64,000 nt of DNA from an uncultured Desulfobacteraceae bacterium (GTDB lineage Bacteria; Desulfobacterota; Desulfobacteria; Desulfobacterales; UBA5852): the NCBI GenBank assembly GCA_913060875.1, contig CAJXSL010000010.1:62001-126000 (forward strand), in the 5' to 3' direction. Below are positions 25,726-34,937 of the stretch, in pieces. The notes below the pieces were generated by a model, which was not told where the DNA came from, searched no databases, and saw nothing but the letters and a program-made list of their open reading frames with translations. Numbering within the stretch: position 1 is the first letter of the stretch; each line of letters opens with the position of its first letter. The translations under genes and the position numbers were made by a program.

Positions 25726-26654
25726 TGCCAGGTTCTCTGGATCCCCTCTTCAAGACTTATGGCGGGATGCCAGTCAAGAAGCCGGCGGGCTTTAGAAATA
25801 TCAAGATAGTTGGCCGGCACATCCAATTTCCTGCCCGGTAAATAACGAAGGCGTGGTTTTATGCCGGTAACCTTTTCCATGACAGCCAGGATGTCCAAAA
25901 GGGTATAGGCCTTCCCGCCAGCAATATTCAAGACTTCACCGGAAAGTTCCGTGTTTGCGGCTTTGATAACAGCCGATACCAGATCACTGATATGAAAATA
26001 GTCGCGGGCAACCGATCCATCGCCCCATATCTCGATCACGCCTTTTTCCCTAAGCTTTCCCAGAAAAACAGGAATAGCGCCCTGGGTGCTGTCCAACCGC
26101 TGGCGTTCACCGTAGGGATTGCCAAAACGCAAAACAATATAAGGCAGTTGATGCAGATGGGAGAACAGCGCCAGGTATTTTTCGATCGCAAGCTTGGTAA
26201 TACCATAGCCGCAAATGGGGTCCGTAGGATGGGTTTCCGCGATGGGCAAAGATTGCGGAATTCCATATACCGTACCCCCTGACGAGGCAAAAATAATTTT
26301 TTTGATACCATGATTCAATGCGGTTTCAATTAACCCGAGCGTTGAAACAAGATTTGTTTCGACATCGTAGACAGGGTTTTGATTTGAGGACGCGGGTAGA
26401 GTTGTTGCCGCGAAATGGAAAATTAAATCTTTTCCCCGGACAGCGCCTTCTACATCGCTGGGATTGCAGAGATCGCCCTGAATGATATCGATGGCCTCAA
26501 GGCAATCATTTAGATTGTCCAGGGCAACATTTGGCCGGTCGAATACGGTAACCGCATGCCCTTCTCTCACCAAAGCATCAACAACATGTGAGCCAATGAA
26601 CCCTGCTCCACCAAATACGACGCATTGCCTGTTACGCACAATCATTTTCTCCAC
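25704..26654 (-). CDS. NAD-dependent nucleotide-sugar epimerase (SDR)
   Basis: 316 residues. GGAGFIGSHVVDAL at the N-terminus binds NAD(P); YGITKLAIEKY holds the YxxxK pair and RFGNPYGERQR matches UDP-glucose/UDP-GlcNAc 4-epimerase-like proteins. Complete extended-SDR length. It starts one base after the end of the next gene upstream (a GT4) and overlaps the following GT2. Likely makes a nucleotide sugar for this locus; the exact substrate cannot be fixed. Confidence 0.88.
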   Translation of the reverse strand: MEKMIVRNRQCVVFGGAGFIGSHVVDALVREGHAVTVFDRPNVALDNLNDCLEAIDIIQGDLCNPSDVEGAVRGKDLIFHFAATTLPASSNQNPVYDVETNLVSTLGLIETALNHGIKKIIFASSGGTVYGIPQSLPIAETHPTDPICGYGITKLAIEKYLALFSHLHQLPYIVLRFGNPYGERQRLDSTQGAIPVFLGKLREKGVIEIWGDGSVARDYFHISDLVSAVIKAANTELSGEVLNIAGGKAYTLLDILAVMEKVTGIKPRLRYLPGRKLDVPANYLDISKARRLLDWHPAISLEEGIQRTWQWVISCQ

Positions 26655-28007
26655 TCACCGACCTACGATATCACGATATTCTTCTTCCAATAAATCGCCA
26701 AATTGGTCGATGAACATGGGCGTATATCGGTTTTGCCTTAATTTTGGTATGAGTTCCGGTGTCTTTACAAGCGATTCCAAAATTGACGATAGTTTTTGAT
26801 CGTCATCTGGTGGAATCAAGAACCCGTTGACCCCGTCAGATACGACTTCATTCATGCCCCCCAGATCGGTTGCGATAACCGGAAGTTTCGCCGCTTGGGC
26901 CTGGAGAAGGATAAGCGGTGTGTTTTCATACCACAGGGAGGGCAGCACCAACACATCAAACGCATTCAGTATCTTCCCGATTTGGTCGCTTGGGAACGTT
27001 CCCTTGAATTCAATGCGCGGGTCATCGGAACAAAGATGATCCAACATGCGGACATACTCGGGAAACTGCTGGCGGTTTCCGTATAAGCTGAGATGGATTC
27101 TCATTGATGGTGGTAGGGATCGAATAGCTTTTATGGGGATATGCGCCCCTTTATGATGGTTCAGCGTTCCGATAAAGCCAACTTTTAAAACATCATGGGC
27201 CGTTTGGGGGGAACGCGGTACGGTATTTAGCGGTTGAATGCCAAAAGGCATTATTTTTAACTTTTTGGAAAGAATTCCATTATCGACAAGCATATTATGC
27301 ATGAATCGGTTGGTGACAAAAATACGCTTCGCATTGTTGGCTTGTCTCAGAATATAGCTTGGCCTTCCGACAAGGGCATTTAGATCAGCCAATGGTCCTA
27401 CGCGGAGCCTTGGTTGCCATGATGACAACCGTAAAATTCCCCGAATTAAGCAAGCGGGCATGGCATTTACAATGCGGCTAACCGCAGGCTTTGATGCCCT
27501 GTTGGCAAGGTGCTTAACACAATTGGCCATCATCCTTTGCGGGCCGGAGCACAAACGATTATTAGGCAGCAAAAGTTGCGTTGTTGGGCATATGAGCCAG
27601 AAATCAGTTACCGTAATGATATAGGGTATTCCCAATTCGGTACAAATTTGAAGGACTCCGGCGGAAAGTCGCTGGAGATGAAATACGTGCACCAAATCAG
27701 GGGCGATTTTTTTGAGAAGGTTTTTAAACCACTCTTTAACGATATTATTATCGTGTTCGGCCTCCATTACCGTTTGGTCGGGCAATGGATGAAAACTGGA
27801 CGATCGATACCGGTAAACGGGCAGATCGTCATAAATGTATTCATCGAAAGCAAAATCCGGATTCACGGGCTGTTCGGAGGGATGCCCCGTCACAATGTGC
27901 ACGCTATGCCCTCGGCGCCTCATTTGCGAACAGGTCATATAGGTCAGCAGTTCGGTTCCGGCCCCGTATTCGGGATAAAACTGGTGGGTAGTGTAAAGAA
28001 TTTTCAT
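26655..28007 (-). CDS. Family 4 glycosyltransferase
   Basis: 450 residues with two Rossmann-like GT-B domains. The N-terminal domain opens ILYTTHQFYPEYGAGTE; the C-terminal donor domain has VGFIGTLNHHKG and SLWYENTPLILLQAQAAKLPVIATD, corresponding to the usual E-x7-E region (the second Glu appears replaced by Gln). It is packed between a GT2 and an SDR gene with gaps of a few bases. Retaining transferase of unknown sugar. Confidence 0.88.
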   Translation of the reverse strand: MKILYTTHQFYPEYGAGTELLTYMTCSQMRRRGHSVHIVTGHPSEQPVNPDFAFDEYIYDDLPVYRYRSSSFHPLPDQTVMEAEHDNNIVKEWFKNLLKKIAPDLVHVFHLQRLSAGVLQICTELGIPYIITVTDFWLICPTTQLLLPNNRLCSGPQRMMANCVKHLANRASKPAVSRIVNAMPACLIRGILRLSSWQPRLRVGPLADLNALVGRPSYILRQANNAKRIFVTNRFMHNMLVDNGILSKKLKIMPFGIQPLNTVPRSPQTAHDVLKVGFIGTLNHHKGAHIPIKAIRSLPPSMRIHLSLYGNRQQFPEYVRMLDHLCSDDPRIEFKGTFPSDQIGKILNAFDVLVLPSLWYENTPLILLQAQAAKLPVIATDLGGMNEVVSDGVNGFLIPPDDDQKLSSILESLVKTPELIPKLRQNRYTPMFIDQFGDLLEEEYRDIVGR

Positions 28008-28011
28008 CGTT

Positions 28012-28866
28012 TCAGTAAGCGCGCGACCAAAAAGGACCCAACCCGCGAACTTTTCTTAAAGCGTCAAGAAGGATACGGGCGTTTTTTTCACCCATTGTCC
28101 GCCACATCATCAAGCGAATGACAGCGCCAACCCATAATTTGACCCCAAGGAGACTATGCTTCGGCAAACCATTTCGCATCTGGGCTCTCTTGATTTCTTT
28201 TAAACAAATCAGATTGTTTTGGGGTACTGTGCTGATGCCTCCAAGTGGTGTTCGGCATACCGGGTTGGGCCAGTGCTCGGGCTGGCTATTCTGAAATATA
28301 CGAAGGAGCAGTTCATAGTCGGCTGCGATCGTGTAGGTATCGTCAAATAATCCAACATCATCAAAGACACTACGGCGGTGCATCATCCCCTGATGCGGAA
28401 GACACATCGTTTTGTAAAAAAGCGACCTTAATTCCTGCCACGGTGTTCCAACCGGATAGAGCGTTTCTCCTTCGGAATTGACGATATGATTGATACCATA
28501 AACCACTTTTGTTTTGGGATTTCGCGTTGTTAAAAAACCGGAATAGTTTTTCAATACATTTTTATCGGTAAAGCAGTCGTCAGCCCCCAAAAAACAAATC
28601 CATTCACCTCGCGCGTGGGGTAAAGCCCTGTTCCAAGCATCATATATACCGTTGTCGGGACAGGATACAAAATACGTTATGTTTTCGCGATAAGCATCTA
28701 TGATGGTGGGCGTCCCGTCATTCGATCCACCGTCCTGGATAAGAATTTCACTGGCTGCGAACTGCTGTGCTAAAATACTGTTTAAACATTGTTGTATGGA
28801 TTTTTCCGCATTAAAAGTGGCGATAATAATGCTGAAAAATGGGGTTTTAGATTGATCCGTTTCCAT
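28012..28866 (-). CDS. Family 2 glycosyltransferase
   Basis: 284 residues. FFSIIIATFNAEKSIQQCLNSI, IQDGGSNDGT and CFLGADDCF are the GT-A nucleotide-sugar motifs, with an acidic ADD metal site. A late TIAADYELLLR segment matches the common GT2 acceptor region. It overlaps the stop of the acyltransferase gene by one base. Cytoplasmic. Confidence 0.88.
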   Translation of the reverse strand: METDQSKTPFFSIIIATFNAEKSIQQCLNSILAQQFAASEILIQDGGSNDGTPTIIDAYRENITYFVSCPDNGIYDAWNRALPHARGEWICFLGADDCFTDKNVLKNYSGFLTTRNPKTKVVYGINHIVNSEGETLYPVGTPWQELRSLFYKTMCLPHQGMMHRRSVFDDVGLFDDTYTIAADYELLLRIFQNSQPEHWPNPVCRTPLGGISTVPQNNLICLKEIKRAQMRNGLPKHSLLGVKLWVGAVIRLMMWRTMGEKNARILLDALRKVRGLGPFWSRAY

Positions 28867-29954
28867 CAGTGAATGATCGCTGCCTGGCGTTTACTAAAGG
28901 GGGCGGTTTTGTGTTTTGAAAAATAGCGTGTGATGGGTTTTTCAATGCAAAGGTAAGCGATATGGCCGGTCGCTATACAGAACAGCAAGGATAATACGAC
29001 GAGTAAATCAATGGGAATGCTGGATAGCAGGCCCATTTGCATGAGTTTGCCGATAACCATCAATGCAAACGTATGATACAAATAAAGTGAGTATGAACTA
29101 TCCCCCAGCGCGACGAGAAAATGTGGTGTTTTAAAACCCTTTGCCTTTTCTAAATTCACGATACCGGCAACCAGACATGCCGCGGGCAGCCCCCAATCAA
29201 CAACTCTGGTATAGCCGCTTTTGCCATATATGATCGTGGCCAGAAATCCCAAACATCCGATACAGATAAGCCCCACTGAAAAAAGACTTCCAAATCGATA
29301 CCGCGATACATATGCTGTACCGATAAGACAACCCAATAGGAATTCGATTAAAATGGGATTGGTGAATAACCGGTAGGGAGAATTGGGCGCTATGCCGTAC
29401 AAAAATCCACACAGGATGCATATTGAAAAAATTATGGAAATCGACGGTAGAAACAATCCCTTTTTAAACATTAAAAAGAAGGCAAAAAGAAGGTAGAAAT
29501 ACATTTCGTAGGAAAGCGTCCAGCCTTGTGCCACCAGCGGCATCATTTCTTGAGAGGTTGGATTAACAGAGGGAATGAAGAAGTAGGATCGAATTGTAAA
29601 AGTTAAATCAAATACACTTTGCTGAAGCGTGAATGGAAGGCAAATCAACAGCAGCATTATGGATGAATAAAACCAATACATCGGCACAATACGGATAAGG
29701 CGGCGCTTGAAAAAATGCATCGACGCTGACGGCTGGCCATATTTCTGCTGAGAGACAACCGTCATGATAAAGCCGCTGATGACGAAAAAAATATCGACCC
29801 CCGATGAACCAAAATGCCGGAAATGAAAAAATTGATTTAGCACGGATTGTTCCGCACTGAACTTTTCCGCCATTCCCAAAACATGTAAAAGTACAACAAG
29901 GCCTGCGGCAATGGCCCTTAGACCTTGGATGGAATTTATTTTATTTGGACCCAT
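28866..29954 (-). CDS. Acyltransferase 3 family membrane protein (OafA-like)
   Basis: 362 residues with about 10 transmembrane helices. N-terminal SIQGLRAIAAGLVVLLHV gives the conserved R and H, and SSGVDIFFVISGFIMTVV is the family hallmark. Such proteins O-acetylate or otherwise acylate surface polysaccharides at the inner membrane. It is the second acyltransferase-like protein of the locus. The AT-rich half of the locus begins just upstream. Confidence 0.9.
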   Translation of the reverse strand: MGPNKINSIQGLRAIAAGLVVLLHVLGMAEKFSAEQSVLNQFFHFRHFGSSGVDIFFVISGFIMTVVSQQKYGQPSASMHFFKRRLIRIVPMYWFYSSIMLLLICLPFTLQQSVFDLTFTIRSYFFIPSVNPTSQEMMPLVAQGWTLSYEMYFYLLFAFFLMFKKGLFLPSISIIFSICILCGFLYGIAPNSPYRLFTNPILIEFLLGCLIGTAYVSRYRFGSLFSVGLICIGCLGFLATIIYGKSGYTRVVDWGLPAACLVAGIVNLEKAKGFKTPHFLVALGDSSYSLYLYHTFALMVIGKLMQMGLLSSIPIDLLVVLSLLFCIATGHIAYLCIEKPITRYFSKHKTAPFSKRQAAIIH

Positions 29955-30030
29955 TTAAAATGGTTTGGCTTTCTATAGGTGATTTCCTATTCATGATACT
30001 AATTTAATAAGAATTTAAGTAATTTATAAT

Positions 30031-30729
30031 CTATGCGGTTGCATAGATTTCTTTAATGTAGTTGAAAATGTCAAATTCAAGTTGGTTTTCAGCGATGAAT
30101 TTTTCTTTTAATTCATCAGAAAGCGTCTCTTTTCTTGGGGATATATTGTAGGTAGGGACCTTGACCGTCCCTCTGCCAAGTTTTTCAGCCAGCCGATCGA
30201 TACTGGTTTGGAAGTCTTCAGACAGGCAAATATAAACAAATTTATTTTGGATGATGTCACGATAGTTGGCATGATTTATTTCGTTGGGTAAGAAGGAAAG
30301 CAGGTAGGATTTTGGCGAATCCTGAAAATAGTGTTCGATCGTATAGTCTGGATCCGCAGCTTTCAGCAACTTTCCATTGCGATACGCATTTTTCCCAAGT
30401 TTTTTCAAATAGAAATAATTGGACAAATGAATCTCAAGCGGGTTTCGCATAACGGAAATGAATTGATCAACTTCAGGATAATATTCGCCGGTGCCATTGC
30501 CCCGGGTATGATTGAAGTGTCCATGAATGCATATGTTGGGTCGCATTTTCTTTTGTATCAAACCTTTTCTCAAAGGATGCAACCTTGGGCGTTTGTCCTT
30601 TTTTTCATCGTGATAGTGCAGGAGAAGTTTCCGGCCGAACCATTTTCGTAAAACAACATGAAAGCTAGCCCCTGCACATTTTGGGATATGGATTGAAATG
30701 AGCGGCAACTTAGGGTCATATTGCTTCAA
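30031..30729 (-). CDS. Sulfotransferase-like protein (Sulfotransfer_2 type)
   Basis: 232 residues. SIHIPKCAGASFHVVLRKWFG near residue 13 corresponds to the PAPS 5'-phosphosulfate loop (P-K-C/T-A-G), and VMRNPLEIHLSNYF near 90 to the 3'-phosphate site. This pattern is seen in carbohydrate sulfotransferases of the heparan 2-O type. Soluble. One of four sulfotransferase-like genes here, so it probably sulfates a glycan or lipid made by this locus. No PAPS-synthesis gene is in the window. Confidence 0.78.
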   Translation of the reverse strand: MKQYDPKLPLISIHIPKCAGASFHVVLRKWFGRKLLLHYHDEKKDKRPRLHPLRKGLIQKKMRPNICIHGHFNHTRGNGTGEYYPEVDQFISVMRNPLEIHLSNYFYLKKLGKNAYRNGKLLKAADPDYTIEHYFQDSPKSYLLSFLPNEINHANYRDIIQNKFVYICLSEDFQTSIDRLAEKLGRGTVKVPTYNISPRKETLSDELKEKFIAENQLEFDIFNYIKEIYATA

Positions 30730-30755
30730 GGGATCTCCTTTGATTGGTATGGTGG

Positions 30756-31745
30756 TTATGTTTTAGCGCTAGTTTTATATAAATGGCGCAGATTTTGGAA
30801 ATTTTCCTTGAGCATCGTCAATTCAAAATTCGTGTAAAAGATTCCAAAAAGTATGCGGTAGATATCCTGAAAACTACGACCGTCAAGCGAAACGTCCAAT
30901 TCATCCAAGCTTTTTAACAATGATGCCATCTTATACCCCATGGCATCCAAGCGTTCCTCGCCAATCCACTTTATATAGCACCGGCACCAACTTCTCCGGA
31001 CCGGATTGTTGAGAACCTTTTTCCATTTGCTTAACGAATGCTGGTCTAATTGGGTTTCTTTATTGGGTCCGGTTTGGTCCCCCATATGGCCGCTCAAGAA
31101 CGGATTTGATTTCAAATTAATGGAAAAGTCGCCGACATCAATTTCCAAATACTCGAAGAGGCGATTCATTTCTTTGGCAGGGTTGTTTAACAGATCCTCG
31201 TATTGCATCGTTATGGACGAATCGGCGAATTCGTTCTGATAATGTATTAAATTCTCCAGTCCTTTGTATAGATCAACGTTGAAGAAATATAAACTCCATA
31301 CATTTTCCGGTTCAGTCATCAGCATTGAAGAAACAACGGACAAGGGATTCCTGAAAAGATAAATAAATTTTGCATCGGGAAACGTATGATGAATTTTATC
31401 GATCACAAGGTGATATCGAGGTGTCTTGTCAAGAAAGTACCTGGCGGCTTTTTTTTCATTAAGACAAATTTGCGTATACATGGAACGATAAAATGATTCA
31501 ATTTTTTGATAGATATCATAATACCCGCCAGGTAAATGCTGGTATAAGTCCGTTAGCGCCAATGATGTATTACGGCGGCCATACTCGGAAAAAGAACCAT
31601 GATTGTCCACCAGATCATAGAGGGGCAACAAGACCCATGGTTCTGAAACTGTGTGAATGAGCTGATGGTTGCCCAAAATTCTTTGAAGGAGTGTTGATCC
31701 CGATCTTGGGAGTGAAAAAATAAAGATTGGTTTAATGCTGATCAT
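30756..31745 (-). CDS. Sulfotransferase (Sulfotransfer_1/3 type)
   Basis: 329 residues. FIFSLPRSGSTLLQRILG (residues 8-25) is the PAPS-binding loop, and KFIYLFRNPLSVVSSML near 130 the 3'-phosphate motif (R-N-P...S). HTVSEPW follows as in tyrosylprotein/carbohydrate sulfotransferases. Cytoplasmic, no membrane helix seen. It lies 26 bp from the next sulfotransferase gene in the same direction. Acceptor unknown. Confidence 0.85.
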   Translation of the reverse strand: MISIKPIFIFSLPRSGSTLLQRILGNHQLIHTVSEPWVLLPLYDLVDNHGSFSEYGRRNTSLALTDLYQHLPGGYYDIYQKIESFYRSMYTQICLNEKKAARYFLDKTPRYHLVIDKIHHTFPDAKFIYLFRNPLSVVSSMLMTEPENVWSLYFFNVDLYKGLENLIHYQNEFADSSITMQYEDLLNNPAKEMNRLFEYLEIDVGDFSINLKSNPFLSGHMGDQTGPNKETQLDQHSLSKWKKVLNNPVRRSWCRCYIKWIGEERLDAMGYKMASLLKSLDELDVSLDGRSFQDIYRILFGIFYTNFELTMLKENFQNLRHLYKTSAKT

Positions 31746-31768
31746 GGATTGCGATTGTACAGTCGTTT

Positions 31769-32704
31769 TCAGTTCAGGTTTATCGCGTCTTTTAACGGTT
31801 TTAGATATTTATAAATATGGTATTTCTTAGATAAGTAGAAAGCTTTGCTTTTTATATCCAATCTTCTGAATTTTCGGTTTGCCTTGGCAATTTCAGCATC
31901 AATTAAAAGATCTTGGCAGAATTCAAATGATTCCGCCTTCCATATATCTGTAAGGTATTTATCTGTAACCGTGCAATGCAAGCCTGATCCATCATGTCCG
32001 ATATTTTGAACTAATGATTTTCTTGGATATACCGTAAATTGATGCGTCAGGACTTGACGGTATATCGCTTTAACGTCCAAGGCGTCAATTTTACCCTCTG
32101 CGTCCAAGATCAGCATTAGCAAGGCATCATCGCCAATATTTCTTTTAATAAATTGAACTGCTTTTCGAGTTTGAAATAACTGATGCAATTCAGTCGTTTC
32201 GATATATTCAATCTTATCATACCGGTTCTTCCAAATGCCAAAACCCCAGGCATTAAACCGCGGAAGAAAATAGACATCAGGTTTACCCAATTTTTTAGTA
32301 TTTAGCGGTGGTGAATACCCGGAAATACTGAAGATAGATTCATTTCCTTCAAAATAATTTAAGGCAGTATTCATAAATGAAAGAAATGATTCTGAAACAA
32401 CGATGTCATCTTCCAAAAAAATGAATTTGCCAAAGTTTTCAGAAAGAAACTTCTGCCCCGTCCTATTATTGTAAACCCGATTGTTTCCTTCTCTGGCATG
32501 GATATGGATTTTTTTAAAGCCGCTTATGGATTCAAGATAAGTTCTTACCCGTTCAACTTTTAATTCATCTCCTGGTTTTGGCCCGTCAGAAAAAATAAAA
32601 AGCTCACTGTGCTTGGCAAAAGAGCAATTTTTAAGCGCATTCACAGTCTGCTTTAGGTGCTCAATTCGCGTATAAGTGGAAAGGCCGATCGGTGCAAGTT
32701 TCAA
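31769..32704 (-). CDS. Glycosyltransferase (GT-A fold, GNT-I/GT2-like)
   Basis: 311 residues. The opening PIGLSTYTRIEHLKQTVNAL and FIFLEDDIVVSESFLSFMN (an LEDD metal motif) resemble bacterial GT2-like or GNT-I-like transferases. NAWGFGIWKNRYDKI and a late Lys-rich helical tail follow. No membrane segment. It lies in the AT-rich half between a sulfotransferase and an FkbM methyltransferase. The exact family is less certain than for the other transferases. Confidence 0.75.
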   Translation of the reverse strand: MKLAPIGLSTYTRIEHLKQTVNALKNCSFAKHSELFIFSDGPKPGDELKVERVRTYLESISGFKKIHIHAREGNNRVYNNRTGQKFLSENFGKFIFLEDDIVVSESFLSFMNTALNYFEGNESIFSISGYSPPLNTKKLGKPDVYFLPRFNAWGFGIWKNRYDKIEYIETTELHQLFQTRKAVQFIKRNIGDDALLMLILDAEGKIDALDVKAIYRQVLTHQFTVYPRKSLVQNIGHDGSGLHCTVTDKYLTDIWKAESFEFCQDLLIDAEIAKANRKFRRLDIKSKAFYLSKKYHIYKYLKPLKDAINLN

Positions 32705-32747
32705 GTTAGTGCCTTATTTTCTCGAATTAATTTGAATTGAAATACCA

Positions 32748-33842
32748 CTAGATTGCATAGAGTATGATTTCTTGTCCGATAATCGTGTAGTAGTCCAAAT
32801 AGAATTTATAGCCTGAATTAATTGACTTGATAAGTTTTGGAATTTCAACCAAGTCATCATTTTTATGATATACCGAAATTGCCAGCTTTGGTTTAGACTT
32901 GTATATGGTTTCCGATGCACCTTTTAGAGCAGGGATTTCAGCCCCTTCAATATCCATTTTTATAAAGTCAATTTTTTCTATTTTTTTTTGTTCTACTAAA
33001 TCATCAATAGAGAGGGTTTCCGTCTTGCCGGGAAATTGGTCATAATCGCCGACTTTGCTCGAGGGCCCTTTGTCAATATAGCTAATTTTCTTTCCGCTTT
33101 CAGACCAGATAGGCTTATTGATAATTTCGATATTTTCTTTATAGCGGTTGTTCAAGGCTAAATTTTTTTCCATAATTGCAATGTTCGAAGGCACAAATTC
33201 AAATGAATAAATTTTACGCGATCCCATAGCCGCAAAATACAATGCAGAGTCTCCCCAACAACCTCCGGCATCTATTACGACATCTCCAGGCACAACTTTG
33301 ACGGCATCTTTATATCGATACTGTTGTAATAGAAAGGTGGTTGCTATTCCATTGGGAACAAAAAATAGTGACAGATCGAAACCTTCATTTTTTAAGTCGT
33401 ATAAAGACAAATACCCATCGCGAAAATTTACAGGAATTCTATCTTTTTTAATGTACGCCTCAGTTTTTTTTCGAAGTGCCCAAAATTTGCTATTATTAAG
33501 CTTAAGCTTGATTTTGTTGGACCCTAATATGTTATATGACAACAACTCAATCAAGCATTTTTTACTATCATCATCTTCCAACTGGTCATATATTTTCTCG
33601 AATAAATTTACATTATTCCAGAAATAATTCTCTAGTAAAAAACTCAATCTAATTTTTCGATGGAATTTTGATAATATGTTATTTATCGATTTTTCGATAC
33701 ATAATTGGATTTTTTGCCCCCAAGTTTTCTTGCCAATTTCAAAATCGAAATTGTTATCCAATGTATTGGTTAAATTATCAAGAATTGCATCAAGTAGTAA
33801 TTTGTGAAAATTTTCCATATACTTATGGCATTCCTGTTCCAT
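32748..33842 (-). CDS. FkbM-family SAM-dependent methyltransferase
   Basis: 364 residues. The second half holds the Rossmann methyltransferase: VPGDVVIDAGGCWGDSALYFA (motif I), YSFEFVPSNIAIMEKNL, and IDFIKMDIEGAEIPALKGA, the FkbM hallmark DIEG. The first ~160 residues are helical and lack a recognised domain. FkbM enzymes O-methylate sugars and natural products; here a glycan hydroxyl is the likely target. Confidence 0.87.
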   Translation of the reverse strand: MEQECHKYMENFHKLLLDAILDNLTNTLDNNFDFEIGKKTWGQKIQLCIEKSINNILSKFHRKIRLSFLLENYFWNNVNLFEKIYDQLEDDDSKKCLIELLSYNILGSNKIKLKLNNSKFWALRKKTEAYIKKDRIPVNFRDGYLSLYDLKNEGFDLSLFFVPNGIATTFLLQQYRYKDAVKVVPGDVVIDAGGCWGDSALYFAAMGSRKIYSFEFVPSNIAIMEKNLALNNRYKENIEIINKPIWSESGKKISYIDKGPSSKVGDYDQFPGKTETLSIDDLVEQKKIEKIDFIKMDIEGAEIPALKGASETIYKSKPKLAISVYHKNDDLVEIPKLIKSINSGYKFYLDYYTIIGQEIILYAI

Positions 33843-33890
33843 ATAAAGCGCAAATTATTATGAGATAAAATAAAAATACATATTTCAGAA

Positions 33891-34886
33891 TTATTTATAT
33901 TCAATTTCATTGATGATATTTTTATATCGAAGCATCTTTTTATTCTCATTATTTTTAAATCGTGAAGTTTTATATTTAATTAGATAATTATAAACATAAT
34001 ATAATAATACATTTATGATTCTTATAGATTTGATTTGTCTGTATTCTAATTGATAACCCAGGATTTTTAATAAGTCCGAGGCAACTGATTCAAAAGTATG
34101 AATCTGATTTTTATTCAAGTTTTTAAGATATTTTTTACTGTTAGTGGATATGATTGGTTTAGATAAATTTTTCCAGAATTCTGATCTTTTAGAATGGTCT
34201 TGTATTTTATCGTTTTTATAAAATTCAAGCATGGATGATTCAAAATCAATACCGATAAAATCAGATAAATTTCCAATGACGGTATAAGGATCCCTGATTA
34301 AATCTTCATAGTATACAGTAATCGAACCTTTTCGAAACAATGGATCTGAAATGTATTGTAAACATTTTATCTGATCGTTTCGCCACCTTTTGGCTGCAAA
34401 ATAAATGTGGTTTTCATGGAGTCTTCCCTTGAGCATTGACGCCGCGACATCTCTCCCATCCCTTACGAGATAAATAAACAGGGCATCTGGCATATGAGTT
34501 TTAATTTCATATCCATAATCAAACAGGTTGGGTTCTTTACTGAGCCAATACTTTGCCGATTGATTTTGGGCATAAAGTTCATTGATGGACCGGAACATTT
34601 CCCAAACTGAAGGCTCTCGCATCTCCATTTTGATTTGGTCAATAGTGAAATTGATATCCCAATTAGAGGGATGTGCATCGATTAATCGGATAGCATCAGA
34701 AATTAGTTCCTTACAGTTGTCTCCATCTGTATTACATTGGTATTTATATCGATTTTTGGCTAAGACATTAATAATTCCCGAAGCCGGCGGAGAGGCAATT
34801 TCTGAATGAGAAGAAAGAATCGCTCGTAAAAGATTTGTGCCTGATCTTTCGGTTGAAAACAATAAAATTGGTTTGATTGAGTTCAT
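33891..34886 (-). CDS. Sulfotransferase
   Basis: 331 residues from the ATG at 34886, which follows GGGAC and places the PAPS loop at the usual distance; the frame is open 11 codons further. LLFSTERSGTNLLRAILSSH is the 5' PAPS loop and FIYLVRDGRDVAASMLKG the 3'-phosphate motif, both well conserved. HSKRSEFWK and a basic C-terminus follow. The low GC and Asn/Lys/Ile-rich codon use match its AT-rich surroundings. Glycan or lipid acceptor unknown. Confidence 0.85.
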   Translation of the reverse strand: MNSIKPILLFSTERSGTNLLRAILSSHSEIASPPASGIINVLAKNRYKYQCNTDGDNCKELISDAIRLIDAHPSNWDINFTIDQIKMEMREPSVWEMFRSINELYAQNQSAKYWLSKEPNLFDYGYEIKTHMPDALFIYLVRDGRDVAASMLKGRLHENHIYFAAKRWRNDQIKCLQYISDPLFRKGSITVYYEDLIRDPYTVIGNLSDFIGIDFESSMLEFYKNDKIQDHSKRSEFWKNLSKPIISTNSKKYLKNLNKNQIHTFESVASDLLKILGYQLEYRQIKSIRIINVLLYYVYNYLIKYKTSRFKNNENKKMLRYKNIINEIEYK

Positions 34887-34937
34887 TTTTTTGTCCCGAT
34901 CTAACTGTAAAAAGCACAATTCATATTCTATAATTGA